Below, in pieces: positions 23,206-33,791 of a DNA stretch of 64,000 bases. Both the position numbers and the translations under genes were made by a program. Under the pieces are notes generated by a model, which worked only from the letters and a program-made list of their open reading frames with translations, made no database searches and was not told where the DNA came from. Numbering within the stretch: position 1 is the stretch's first letter; each line of letters begins with the position of its first letter. This DNA comes from Plasmodiophora brassicae (taxonomy: Eukaryota > Endomyxa: Phytomyxea > Phytomyxea > Plasmodiophorida), in assembly GCA_036867785.1 (NCBI GenBank), contig CP145412.1:1054001-1118000 (forward strand), read 5' to 3'.

Positions 23206-24274
23206 ATGGATACCGGCCTACCGCCGTTGGGCGAGCCATCACCACCAATACTTCAAGCAGCTGAGATCTCCGGTCTCCAGATAGCAACAACGGAAACGTC
23301 GACACCAACCGCTGTCGCGAAGGACGGCGATCGACGTCCTGGACAAGACGATGGTAGCGAGGTGCTATCGCGACCGACGCCTCGGAGGCAACTGGCGGTT
23401 CACGACCTCAACCGCATCTGCTCTGCTTTCTCGGCGGCACCAGTCGACGAATCGGCTGGTGGTGACCCGGTCGATGCCGTCATTGGGCGACTTCGCGAGC
23501 GGATCGCCAAGATCACGATGGGCGAATCGCGAACGCGGGTAGCGGCGCTGGCGTCTTGGGAGCGAGCCGAACGCGACCTTCTGAAAGAACGTCGGCTTGC
23601 TGAAGAGGCGCGCGCCGATTCCGAACGGGAACGTCGACGCTGGTCGGAGCAGCGCGACGAGCTGCTGAGAGAGGTCCATCACACTGGACAACTCGTGTTG
23701 CCACTGGGCTGACGGTTCGGTTGTCAGGTCGCTCGTCGAGACGAATCGGTGCGGATCGTGTCGAGTAATTTGTCGAGCGCCGAGGACGAGATCCGGCGGT
23801 TGTTCAGCGAGAAGACGCGTCTGGAGGCCCAGGTGGAGTACATGGAACGGCGATGCCAGGCAGAGAACGACTCGCAGAAGGCGTCCGTACAGGTCACGAT
23901 CGATCGCATGGAAAACGAGGCCAAGATACGAGAAGCGCACCTGCAGGACAAGGTTTGCTCCAACACACGCTGCGACCGCGTTGCGTCTGCTGAGATTGTG
24001 CAAGATTGATCATTTGCAACGGGAACGTCAGCAGCACGTCCTCGAGGGCCTCGAGTATCGCAAGGCCATCAAGCGCCTGCAGATGGACCTGTACGACGCC
24101 CAGCGGCGGGCGGCCCTGCAGGCCCAGATATTCCAGGGGCCATCCGACGCAGAGCAGGCGAGCAACGCGCGGGAACTCGACAATCTCGATAGGCAGATCG
24201 CCGACCTGACTGCCGAGCTATACCCGAACAGAAAGACAGCGACAGCGACGGCACCCAGGTCGAAACGACGATGA
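23206..24274 (+). CDS. coiled-coil protein, 320 aa
   Basis: Three exons: 23206-23673, 23728-23952, 24005-24274; introns 54 and 52 nt; 320 aa. Residues 1-90 are low complexity (Pro, Thr, Ser). From about residue 95 to the end it is almost continuous coiled coil, rich in Arg, Glu and Ala (RVAALASWERAERDLLKER; FSEKTRLEAQVEYMERR; ELDNLDRQIADLTAELY), ending in a basic SKRR. No other domain. Starts 62 nt after the dioxygenase stop. Structural, centrosomal or transport adaptor roles are all possible. Confidence 0.72.
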
Positions 24275-24375
24275 CGTTGTCAGCACGTGCACAGACCCGG
24301 CACGACGTTTCCGCCTATACGACAACAGCACTGGCGCAGCACTGACCAACCATGGGCGATCCGGGGCCTGTTCGT

Positions 24376-25532
24376 TTAGAAATGGGCGCGCGTGACTTTG
24401 CTGTGCCGATGCGAGGGGCGAAGACTGGCGGCCGCATTAGAGATGACAGACGACACGTTTGACACGTCGAAGTCGTGGTGGCGTTGCGCCGTCTTCTGAG
24501 CCAGCTGGACATCGGCACCCCGTTCGATGACCATAGCAACAAGTCGGTCGGCGATCGGCGACTGTGTCGCATAGAGTAGCGGCAGGCCACCTTCCGCATT
24601 CACGTCGATCGTCTTCGACGCGAGCAGCTCGCGAACACGGTCTACGTCCGACGTTTTAATCGCGGCAATCAGCTGGTCAGCTTCAGTTTCAGGGATGACA
24701 AAGAATCCCTCATCGATCTGAATCAAATCGGGAACACCTTCTGCACCCTGGGTCTTGCGCGTCCCGGCGACCGCATCCGGCGGTGAACACGATGGTCCAG
24801 CGGCGGTGGTATCGGGTTCAGCTTTGGGAAGCGCAGGCACAGACCGGCGCTGCCGCGTCGGGCGCAGAGATTCGGTCGCATCCCTAAGCGCGGCAAGGAC
24901 TCGATCCTCGTCGTAGTTCGGGTCCTGCCGAGCAGATCGTATCGCAAGGGGCACATCGACACCGCACGTAAGCAGGGTGCTCATGACGGCACGGGAATTG
25001 GGCGATTGCGTCGCTCGCAACAGCGGGTACCCGTGCATGGCATTGATGTCAGGGCGGCCGCGCAGCACAATGTCAGCGATCCCGTCGACGTCGCCAGCGT
25101 CAATGGCAGACAGAAGGCACTGCGTATCGATGGCGCATTCCGACTTCGTCTCCTCACTGCTAACGCAGGAAGATCCAGCGCTTACATCGCTGGCGGACGA
25201 ATCGTACCGCTGGGCAAATGCCTTCAGTACACTGTGGGATACACGAGGTAGTACGACATTACCTCGCGCAATGCACTCCCGATGCGGGTGTACTCTGAAC
25301 TGGTCTCACGGGTCGCCCGGCGGTAGGCAACATCGTCATCGGGCTGGGACAGTGGGCAGCAGATACAGCAGATCGAAAGAAGCATGTCCCGAAAGGTGCG
25401 ACCGGCTCTGGGCCGACTGGTGTCGCCCCGGGACACCAGCGGCGTCGACTGGTTCGGTCCCTTGTCGACGCCGTGCACGACCCTGACTAGAACGAGCATG
25501 GCGACGACCATTAGCGAAGGCGACAGCGTCAT
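24376..25532 (-). CDS. secreted ankyrin-like repeat protein
   Basis: Two exons, 25263-25532 and 24376-25221, with a 41-nt intron (GTAATG...GAAG); 371 aa. The N-terminus is a good signal peptide (MTLSPSLMVVAMLVLVRVVHG). The middle carries ankyrin-like units: LLSAIDAGDVDGIADIVLRG with INAMHGYPLLRATQSP, and LIAAIKTSDVDRVRELLASK with VNAEGGLPLLYATQSP. The two units are about 155 residues apart and share TQSP, suggesting a duplicated module. Between them is a Pro/Ala linker. No membrane anchor. A signal peptide on ankyrin-type repeats is unusual; secreted ankyrin proteins are known among parasites, but that role here is only a guess. Confidence 0.7.
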
Positions 25533-26838
25533 GGCAGCAGCAAAGTCCGACTGCGCCGCACATGAGCGCCCCTCCAGCGACACCGAAATCGTCCAGTGCT
25601 GCGCTGTTGGCCGTACCTACCGTACCAACGTAAAGCATCTTTATTGTTACGCGAAGCAAATTCGCCCGCGTAAACCTAAAATACAGTAAGCGTAATGGAT
25701 TACGCACGTAAGACGTCAAGATAAAGTAAAGCCTCCCGAGCAGCCGGACAAGTGCACTGTGCACGATCACGCCGTCCAGGGGCAAGCGCCGGTCGCCGAC
25801 GAAAACCGATTCCGCGAAGACGACCACGGAACCTAACAGATTTCTGTTCCCGGTTGTCCATGGGGGCGTTGGCACTTTGGACAGGAGGGCGTCTCGGAGC
25901 GTTTATACCCCGATGCAGCCTGCACGCCGCACTTTCCAGTTCTGCGATGCGGGACGGCTGCCATGACTGCCAAACTGCAGTCGCGCTGGTCCAGCTGGTG
26001 AGCGGACCTGAGGGTTTGCGCATGCATCTGGAATTCTGGATCATCGATTCCCGAAGCCGTTTGATTCGCTCGATGATGAGACGAAGCTGGGTTATCCATA
26101 CGCAAGTACGTATCATCTTGTATTCCAAGTTGTTTAGTGAGACACTGCTGTTTAGGATTCTAGTGGGGAGGTACGGCTTCACCGGGGTCCCGCCGAAATC
26201 CAGCATAGTACGTCTACATCGTCCGACAGCCTTGGGCATCTCCGGTGACATGTTTTGTAGGCTGGACCGCCCAACTGGTAAGCCACGAAAGGAGGGCGGT
26301 CCGGTCTACCAGTTCCGTTTGGCAATCAACGGCGAATCATCGTCTTCGGACTGCGCCGCGCTGCACCCACGGCGAGCGAGTCGGATACCTGTACGTGCCC
26401 GGAGATGCAAGCCGGGTTGCGGAAGGAGCTTGGCGAGATGTTGATGGGCTTCTGGCGTGTTTTGAAAGCGGCTCGACCGTGTAGCTTGCACGTAGCTGCG
26501 CCCACCCATACACAAACGCAGACTTTCAGTGTCGTTGTCAGTGTAAGGCATCGTTACCAGCACGTGCACACAAGCAATCCCCGAGTCACATGCCCAGCAC
26601 GCCACGGTAAAACTGCCTGGCCCACGTTTGATGGCCATCGGTCTACGTCATCTGGTAAATGTACTTGTACTTTACGTTTACCGGTACAACCTTTACGTTT
26701 ACGTTTTTACGTCTACTTGCCGAGGCCTACGTTGCTTCCCGCGCAAACGAGCGTGCTGCCTGCCCCGCACTTAAACCGATGTTGCATAGGTGGACAGACT
26801 TGTACTACTGGGAACGATGTGCTCATAGTAATACTGCT
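25533..26838. other. 1.3-kb stretch with unresolved coding signal
   Basis: Long open frames overlap on both strands (for example 25700-26251 minus and 25752-26444 plus). Some pieces look protein-like on the plus strand: FPKPFDSLDDETKLGYPYA ends exactly at a GTACGT donor near 26104, and ERVGYLYVPGDASRV lies near 26380. On the minus strand a CPKC pair is near 25880. I could not join any of these into a consistent gene. A run of ACGTTTAC/ACGTTTTTACG repeats lies at 26670-26715. Confidence 0.3.
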
Positions 26839-27161
26839 TTACATGAAATGGATGGAGGGTGTCAATGCGTTGCTGCGCCCTCTGCCTGCGACGAAGCGGT
26901 TCTTCCAGTCACGCACCCGCAACGGATCGATCCTGTCGCCGCGAGTCTTGCACAGTGCCTGGACCGGTTCAAAACAGAGATCGGCATGAGATCAAGTCAG
27001 CGTTTGACCTTCCATAAGCGCTGGTCACTGGCGATCAGTCCAAACGGGGAGCTAACAGTGCCGACACGGGCAAGATCACGAGCGGACAGAAATGCGAAAC
27101 ACAAGCTGAGGATGTGCTTCGGCAGCGTCAGCGTATCCGCCGGCAGCATCGGACGCCACAT
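26839..27161 (-). CDS. short F-box protein, 90 aa
   Basis: Two exons, 27009-27161 and 26839-26958, with a 50-nt intron; 90 aa. Nearly the whole protein is an F-box: LPKHILSLCFAFLSARDLAR, then VGTVSSPFGLIASDQRLWK joined by splicing to ALCKTRG and VRDWKNRFV. Such a domain links substrates to SKP1-cullin ligases, but no substrate-binding repeat follows. It may be a minimal F-box protein or the N-terminus of a gene whose later exons I missed. Start could be ATG 27149 instead of 27161. Confidence 0.6.
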
Positions 27162-27363
27162 CGTCCTTGCTATAGAATTCTCCACAATGGACACGAGAAG
27201 CGTTACATTCCTCAGCGCCCCTTGGCCATTAACAAAGGTTCGAATAGGTAGTCGAGCGCGGGCGTGGCAATCGGCACCAACCTGCAGAGCATCGACCAGC
27301 AGAATCCCATTGAGAGCAACCATCGACGTCAGGAACGATCTTCCATCAGCCTTACACGGTCAG

Positions 27364-27891
27364 TCAACCAAGTGAAAACGCAGTAAGCATAATGACAATA
27401 ACCGTTCGAAATCGGGCTGTCGATGAGGCCGACGAGTAGGTTGGTGCTAGGACTCGAGTCAGGCCGTCCATTTCGATCAGAGAACAAACGGCGGCAGTGA
27501 GCGTGTCCACAGGCGAACGTGGTTCATGGACAAGGACACGCTCGACCAGTTCATCTCCGATCGGCGTCAGCGCCGCCAGCCGTCGCGCGCGATGCCGAAT
27601 CGCGCTGATCAGCGGCACGGCGACGCCTGCCGGCGACGACGCCGTCATCGATATCGCGTTGCGGTCACCGTGCAGGCGAGCATTGACGACGAACCTGCCG
27701 GCTATTGTCACAACGACCACGTCAAGTACCGAACCGGACGTCTCCTGGTCCACGTAGCGTCCGACGACGTGCCCGTGCCGGGACATGGCCGGGATCGCCA
27801 GCAGAGCTTCGTCCAGAGCAGCTACAAACTGCTGCGCCGACATTCGCACTGCGCATTCGGCTGTCATCCCGCGATGTTCCTCCAGGGTCAT
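27364..27891 (-). CDS. hypothetical protein, 175 aa
   Basis: Open frame from ATG 27891. No family recognised. Residues 1-110 alternate helix and strand (MSAQQFVAALDEALLAIPAM; DVVVVTIAGRFVVNARLHG), compatible with a small alpha/beta domain. The C-terminus ends with a short hydrophobic stretch (VIVIMLTAFSLG), too short for a sure membrane helix. The frame continues upstream without stop to 28236, but that part has poor protein character. Confidence is limited by a long overlapping frame on the other strand. Confidence 0.42.
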   Translation of the reverse strand: MTLEEHRGMTAECAVRMSAQQFVAALDEALLAIPAMSRHGHVVGRYVDQETSGSVLDVVVVTIAGRFVVNARLHGDRNAISMTASSPAGVAVPLISAIRHRARRLAALTPIGDELVERVLVHEPRSPVDTLTAAVCSLIEMDGLTRVLAPTYSSASSTARFRTVIVIMLTAFSLG

Positions 27892-28499
27892 CGCGTCGGC
27901 CTCGCGTGCAGCGCCAAGGCGAATGGAGTGTGATGCGCCACATGTTCCGGAACGGGGGACAGAGAGCCGGAGGTGACTCAGCGCGGGTCGAGTATCGGCG
28001 GCTCTTCTGGCGCGCCTTGACAAACAGGATGCGTGCAATTTCACGAGCGTCGCGCTGCGACGTCTTCGCGATCGTAGCGTCATCAATCTATAAAGAGATC
28101 CCCTACCGGCAGCCAGAAACACTTTAGGTAGTCGCTTCCTTTCAGTGCTCATTATACAGGAGTTGATTTTCCTCAGTTTCGGCATGTGGGCGCCGCCGAA
28201 AAATCGAGGCCAAGCTAAACTTGTGTTTGCAAACATGCTTACGCTCGTAGACCGTGTTGAACTGGCCGAAACGGAACGGTGTCTGCCTCAAATATTAATA
28301 AGGCCGACGGCACTGTCTCACTGGCATGATCCCACCACCAAAATTCGGTGGCCTTCCTGGCGGTACCTTCCAATCCGAGGCCACCATCAGTTTTGTCCAT
28401 TCGTACATTGGCGGTTGACGAGTGCCCTATTCTGCACGGATGGATACATATGCATGGCCCTGTCATAATATGACATCAAATATGACGTATGACGTCATC
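27892..28499. other. gene-free stretch before the transposon-like element
   Basis: About 600 nt. No gene recognised. GTTCATAATATGACATCAAATATGACGTATGACGTCAT-like short TGACGT repeats (near 28465-28498) sit right before the region of similarity shared with the inverted copy at 31.4-32.0 kb, so the true left end of the element may be here. Confidence 0.35.
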
Positions 28500-28593
28500 C
28501 CGGAGGGGGCACAGCCTCTTAATTCTGCGATACACCTTACGGACCACGGTCACTTCGTCAGTTTCGCTGTTTCCGCCGCTCGTGCAGCACGAG

Positions 28594-28980
28594 ATGCCAA
28601 GGCCGGCGAGGCGCTCCAGAGCGACCGCGAGCGATATTGCGGCCCTAAGGCAGCACTTCGCAGCCCCCTGTCAGCCCAGAGACGATGAAGGAGCCGACGG
28701 TGGCGAGCGTCATTTTGTCTGCAACCACTGTGGTGGTGATGGTACCGCGACGACAACCCGAATGAGGTCGCATTTGAACGTGTGCCCCAATCTGAACTAC
28801 CGGTTTCTACCCGGCAATGGATTTCTATCGCGCGCGGTTGTTTCCGAGCGTCCAGTGGCTTCTCCGGCTCCCTCTACTAATATCGTATCCAAGATACCTT
28901 GGGATCGGGCCCGCCGCGAGGCCTTTGAGTTTGCTCTATGCTCGGCGGTGATACTCAAGGGCAAAGGATTCAATCTTCTA
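28594..28980 (+). CDS. BED zinc-finger exon of the element
   Basis: Begins MPRPARRSRATASDIAALRQ, a basic N-terminus, then a zinc finger of BED form with HFVCNHC and, 17 residues later, HLNVC. A helical segment follows (REAFEFALCSAVILKGKGFN), ending at a canonical GTAAGT donor at 28981; the next exon, starting about 29033, reads HIRSAPAQLRPGY, resembling the region after the finger in hAT transposases. BED fingers bind the transposon ends. The first 35 residues are also encoded in the deletion derivative on the other strand. Confidence 0.6.
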
Positions 28981-30214
28981 GTAAGTCCTGAGTTCAAGGC
29001 TGGGTACGACACATGACGTCCTCATATAATAGGTACTACATATTCGCTCAGCTCCGGCTCAGCTCCGGCCAGGATACTTCATGCTTCTGTGACATGATGC
29101 AGAGGGCCAGGAGCGGCCTAGAGAGTGCGGGGCTGCGTTCTCGCCAGCTTACGTAGGCTGCAGGTGGCTGGTCCGGTATACCTCGTTAACCGAAGCGGCC
29201 ACCACTGACTGGTAGACTAACTATCGTCACGTTACAGACGCGACCACCAGTGGAGAAGGCCGCGGCACTGGCTATTGTCACTTTCGAGCGCGCGATTCGA
29301 TCGTTATGGGGCGGCACGGTAAGCGTACGCTCCCAGAAGCTGTGAAGATCCGGATCCACAAACCGACGTAGACCGTTAAGCGTGATATCGTGCTGGAGGT
29401 ATGCTCTTACGCCAATGGATATATATGCAGCAGCTGTCGGCCCACATCACATACAGAAAAACAAAAGAAGTATTTCGCGGCCATCAAAGGCTTCAGCCCA
29501 GCACGAGAGAATGGGGATGCTGCATTTCTGGCGCTTCATGTCCCGTGTTGTGGTGGACGATGCTACGCGATTCACAACCGAGGCTGAGCTACGCGAGCTC
29601 GTTGCCTCTGGAAAAGGCCCCGAGCTGATAAGCTCATTCCTCGTCGACCATTTCGTACAATACTTGCTCGATCACTGTCCGCAATGGACAACACCAGGAA
29701 CGTTTAGTGCATGTTGATGGGGTTCGCTTTAATTTACAGCACGAATTCTTCGCCGGTGCTGACATTGAATCTCTGACCGGTCGGCCGCAGTCAGCGCTGA
29801 ACAAGTTCATTAAAGAGGAGTTGTGTAAGCGTCAGGACATGGCAGGTGGGCTTTGGGGAGCTGCCCATGGATTGTCATTTACTATCTTGCTGATCATGCG
29901 GGACTAGATGTCGTCAACCTGCCATTCCTGCCCCGCTCGCGTTTTCAAACGCTTGCTCGTTTTCTTTTCATGTATGATTGCATGATTTATTGCTGTCGAA
30001 GAGTGTCCTAAGCCGATCCTGTCAGGGAGGACACGGTCGATTCGATCAAGCTATTCTGTATCGTCGTCCTGGCACGGGATCTCTGCGGTCGAATGTCGGA
30101 TATGGCATCGATTGCAGCATCGAACCTGCTGTTAGATCGATGGCTTGTCGTCCGATTTGCGCGCCAAAAGGTATGATGTGCCGTTTCTGGTTTCCATGAC
30201 GAAACCCCTACCAA

Positions 30215-30900
30215 TTGCTGTGTCAGGTGGGCATAAGCCAGGCACTGCCGCTGGTGTGGGATCGCGAATGGGAACTGTGCCCGGAGATTGCACTGGTTAT
30301 CCAGATGTTCCTTTTCGGGGCCCAGGACGATTACGTGTTCCCAGACCTCCGCGACGGTCGTACCAATAGAGTGAAGGACGGGCCGTCGTCTGCAATCACT
30401 CGGTTGATGAAAAAGTTCGTCGGCCGGGAATTCGACGGAGTGCCGGTGTTGCACGCGGAGGAGGCTCATGCGTCTATCATTCGCCGGTCCGCCGCTAATG
30501 ACATGGTGCACGCGTGCGTCCCGGCAGACGCTGCCGACGCTCGAGGAGGCTGGGCTGCTCGGTTCTCCGCGTCTGTCCGTTCGCTGAAGTACGTCGTCAA
30601 GGACGCCACGATGACGCTTTATCAAGCGGGTGCCGGTCTTTCTGGCCACAAGGTCCCGTCCTGTCTGCCTCAGGAGGACATTATTCTGCCCGTGTCTCTT
30701 GATTTCGTGGACAGTTTGGATCATGCTGACCGCCAGACGGTGCTTATGGTTGCGCGTTCCACGTTCGCCGACACCGGGCTGAGTGACGGACCAGTCCTAC
30801 GGCACTTGTTCGCGGTTCTCCTGAGGTTTGTATCGATCCTGGTGGATCACGTAAGCGATCATCTCGTGCTCGACAAGGTGCGCGAGCTCTCCATAACAAC
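30215..30900 (+). CDS. C-terminal-type ORF of the element
   Basis: Long frame inside the element that stays protein-like to about 30900. Features: hydrophobic helix ALVIQMFLFGAQDDYVF, a basic linker, VPVLHAEEAHASIIRRSAAN, an Ala/Asp-rich part with GGW, then DRQTVLMVARSTFADTG and LRHLFAVLLRFVSILV. The last third (from about 30672) is also carried by the inverted short copy. I do not recognise the domain with confidence; a recombinase or transposase C-terminus is an inference from position. Confidence 0.4.
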
Positions 30901-30995
30901 CGGTGTGGCGACGGACACGATCCTTAGATGGGGGAAGCTGGTCCGTGAGCGAGACGGCAGCGTCAACCTTCGTCCGACGATGCATGACAGTGACC

Positions 30996-31415
30996 TCATT
31001 CGACAAGTTCGTCTTGTCCCACTTCCTGCTCTTAAAGTCCAGCGTGTACGCCTTGGTTGCCGCCGCAGCTGGCGTATCACCAATCGATGCTTTTGGTATA
31101 GGTTCCCGTTGGTCAACATTCTGGCTCATCGGGTTGTCTTTCTCGCGGTCTGACCGTGTCGGCGCCTGATAATCGAACAAAATTCAGTTGAACAGAGCAA
31201 TGAGCAAGCAGCAACCGTACCCTATCAGTTGGCTCGTCAAGAACTATTCGCGTCTCAATAGCGGGTGCATCCGGACCCGCCTGTCGCCCAGAGAGCAGGC
31301 TCGTGATAAGCCGCAACCCATCAGCCAGGTCGTTGGTTTTTGAATTCATTTGACCAATTTCCTCTTTAATGGAGGCCACGTCATCTAAACAGACAAAAAA
31401 CGGATGAATCGTCAA
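30996..31415 (-). CDS. opposite-strand coiled-coil ORF at the element's right edge
   Basis: Minus-strand frame beginning MTIHPFFVCLDD, with a coiled-coil part (VASIKEEIGQMNSKTNDLAD), joined by a probable 55-nt intron (about 31168-31222) to APTRSDREKDNPMSQ and a Lys-rich end (DFKSRKWDKTNLSNE). It runs leftward into the sequence shared by both element copies. It may be an element-encoded accessory ORF or a host gene cut by the element. No family recognised. Confidence 0.35.
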
Positions 31416-31437
31416 GTCAATTCTCGTATACCTTTGA

Positions 31438-31962
31438 GGCGAATGAGGTCACTGTCATGCATCGTCGGACGGAGGTTGACGCTGCCGTGTCGCTCACGGA
31501 CCAGCTCCCCCATCTAAGGATCGTGTCCGTCGCCACACCGGTTGTTATGGAGAGCTCGCGCACCTTGTCGAGCACGAGATGATTTCCACCAGGATCGATA
31601 CAAACCTCAGGAGAACCGCGAACAAGTGCCGTAGGACTGGCCCGTCACTCAGCCCGGTGTCGGCGAACGTGGAACGCGCAACCATAAGCACCGTCTGGCG
31701 GTCAGCATGATCCAAACTATCCACGAAATCAAGAGACACGGGCAGAATAATGTCCTCCTGAGGGGATCATGCCACCGTCGGCTCCTTCATCGTCTCTGGG
31801 CTGACAGGGGGCTGCGAAGTGCTGCCTTAGGGCCGCAATATCGCTCGCGGTCGCTCTGGAGCGCCTTGCCGGCCTTGGCATCTCGTGCTGCACGAGCGGC
31901 GGAAACAGCGAAACTGACGAAGTGACCGTGGTCCGTAAGGTATGTAATTCAGAGGCTGTGCG
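31438..31962 (-). mobile_element. inverted, internally deleted copy of the BED element
   Basis: About 525 nt, nearly identical on the minus strand to two separate parts of the neighbouring element: its left part (about 28525-28697) joined directly to its right part (about 30672-30998). The junction is near 31766. This is the classic form of a non-autonomous derivative made by internal deletion. It sits about 430 nt from, and head-to-head with, the longer copy, so the two form a large inverted repeat. High similarity points to recent origin. Confidence 0.8.
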
Positions 31963-32599
31963 GGGGGTCGGCATGTTCTGCAGTAAGAACAATATCTGTC
32001 TACTGTATTTCGCTACTGCTAACGTATGAACCACTGAGGCATGTCAGGGCCTGTCGGAAGAATTTCAGAGTGTCAACCGACCCGTTCCTTGGCTATGGGA
32101 TACCTTTCGGATTCGGCCAATGTGATGCGGGCTGGCAGGAGCCGAAATCCTGATGTCGTGTCTTACGGTGACCCAGTCAACTCGATTCGCAACGTCTGTA
32201 AAGATTTTGTCAAGGATCCTGTTGTCAAAGATCGCGATGCACTGTCGGCGTTTGGAGCGGTCGTTAGTTGCTGAATTTGCGTTCTCTCTAGGATTGATTT
32301 TTGATATTTCGGCGCTACATTCGCTCTTTCGGCATTCGCATCGGCCGATGGCGTTCCTTGCGAAATGCATGCAAACGCATCTCAGTCGTTCACCTGCCAA
32401 ACTTCAGCCACACCAGGTTTTGCTTCATTGACAAGCTCCTCCCAACCTGCAGCAGTTTACAGGACGCTTTCGTCGAGTAGGTATGCGTCGTATGGGCTGA
32501 AAGATTCGTCATTCGATTGTGACCTGCCACCCCGACAGAAAGCTGTCGTCACCAGTCGGCGTTTCTGGTATTCGATCAAGGCTATGACCTACATTACTC
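31963..32599. other. gene-free stretch right of the inverted copy
   Basis: About 640 nt with short overlapping frames only. A Ser/Thr-rich frame (32365-32604) might be an exon of the following unassigned gene. Nothing else recognised. Confidence 0.3.
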
Positions 32600-33476
32600 A
32601 ATAGTTGGTGTACGTGAGTCGGCACCTCGAAGGGGAAGTCGTTCCATGCTCTTCGACAATCGCTTCCTTCTTGTTTATCAAGAAAGTTCTCCTGGACTAC
32701 TCAACGGACCCGTCGCTCGCCAGGTTTCGTTCCGTCCTGCATTTCGATCGGTCAGAATTGGAACGCCTGATTGCATGCCTCGATCGTCGCTTGGCTCCGT
32801 ATCCGCCATTCGGTTCTGTACCTAGCGTTCATGCTGGATCCGTTGTTCTTTTCCCTGCTGGCGGATGGGTTTACAATCATAGCTCGGAGGCGAAAACGTC
32901 CAGGCTGAAAGCATCCAGGCCATGCAGCGGCTGCATAATTTGCGGATGAAGAACTTGGGCGCGGAAGATGGCGATGGAACCTGGCAACGCTTAGTCAACC
33001 AGTACTCCAACCGTTTTGTGGCCGACATGGACAATCAGTTGGTTCGGACGAATGCTGCTATGCATCTCAAGGTCGCTTGGGCTTGTTCCAGGCATTATGG
33101 TCCGGTCTTACCAAGATTATCGCCATTCCCCGTGTTCACCCTGGTGGCGTCATCAAACGGAGGCGAGCGGATCGGAACTTAAAGTCAAGAACGGCCCGAT
33201 TTAAATCCCTTAAAGCCGACAACCAGGTTGCCTGCATGTACAACAAACGTGCAACTACGACACGCGAAGGACCTCCCGCCAAGAGATCCGGCTTTCAGCA
33301 GGCTTCTCCAATCCATGTCGGGAGCGCGTTCTATGTACTCTGACGACGACCTGTTGCAGTTGGAGTCTGTACTGGCTGCAGTAGACCCATCTTCTGTGCA
33401 ACTTCAAGACTGGAACGCGGTCGAAACCGATGCAGATGATGATGTAAGTGAACAAGATGACGAATGTTTGGTTTAA
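32600..33476 (+). CDS. unassigned multi-exon gene or remnant
   Basis: Protein-like pieces on the plus strand that seem to follow one another: RFRSVLHFDRSELERLIACL (about 32728), then NVQAESIQAMQRLHNLRMKN through NQYSNRFVADMDNQLVR (about 32897-33070), then IIAIPRVHPGGVIKRRR (about 33116), and an acidic end VETDADDDVSEQDDE stopping at 33476. Plausible introns lie at about 32821-32888 and 33074-33118, but I could not make all phases agree. No family recognised. Being next to the transposon pair, it could be another decayed element. Confidence 0.3.
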
Positions 33477-33791
33477 ATATACTACCTTCTTTATCAAGAA
33501 ATACAGCAACATGTCCTCTTTCCCATACTTTTGTGGTTATGACCCCTTATGATGCCTTATGAGTAATGGCGCCTTTATGATGTCATGGCGTCATAAAATC
33601 TGGCCTCGGAGTTATGGCAGGACCATGTACGTATGCCGTCGTGGTCGGTACGTCATAAATCGTGACGGTATTGGTACCCGGGTCGTGGCTTGTTCCCGAT
33701 TTAGACTTGGTCCGATTTTAGCCTGCACGTCCAGGTTCCACAAGCAACGGTGGAGACACGGTAGTCGGTGAAGCGCAGTACTGGTCGAACG

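Larger units (their letters stand above)
28500..31005 (+). mobile_element. DNA-transposon-like element with BED zinc finger (hAT-like, superfamily unsure)
   Basis: A block of about 2.5 kb that is defined by a second, shorter copy in inverted orientation at 31.44-31.96 kb. The two copies share the leftmost ~200 nt and the rightmost ~330 nt. It holds a BED-type zinc finger exon at its left and a protein-like frame at its right (30215-30900). Between these, coding pieces at 29500-29900 are in several frames. A BED finger followed by a helical region and LRPGY fits hAT transposases, but I cannot see the hAT dimerisation domain. The right-hand ORF contains an RRSAAN...GGW stretch that could instead suggest a tyrosine-recombinase (Crypton-like) element. 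Terminal inverted repeats and target duplications were not resolved. Confidence 0.5.

Noticed and set aside
25336-25875. Minus-strand 179-aa hydrophobic frame
   Set aside because: It overlaps the first exon of the secreted ankyrin-like gene in another frame and has no domain.
27497-28127. Plus-strand frames over 27.5-28.1 kb
   Set aside because: Arg/Thr-rich and without domain; the minus-strand frame at 27364-27891 looks better, though only modestly.
31707-32034. Separate genes in the inverted deletion copy
   Set aside because: Their translations are the same as, or the antisense of, the longer element's ends; they are parts of a non-autonomous copy.
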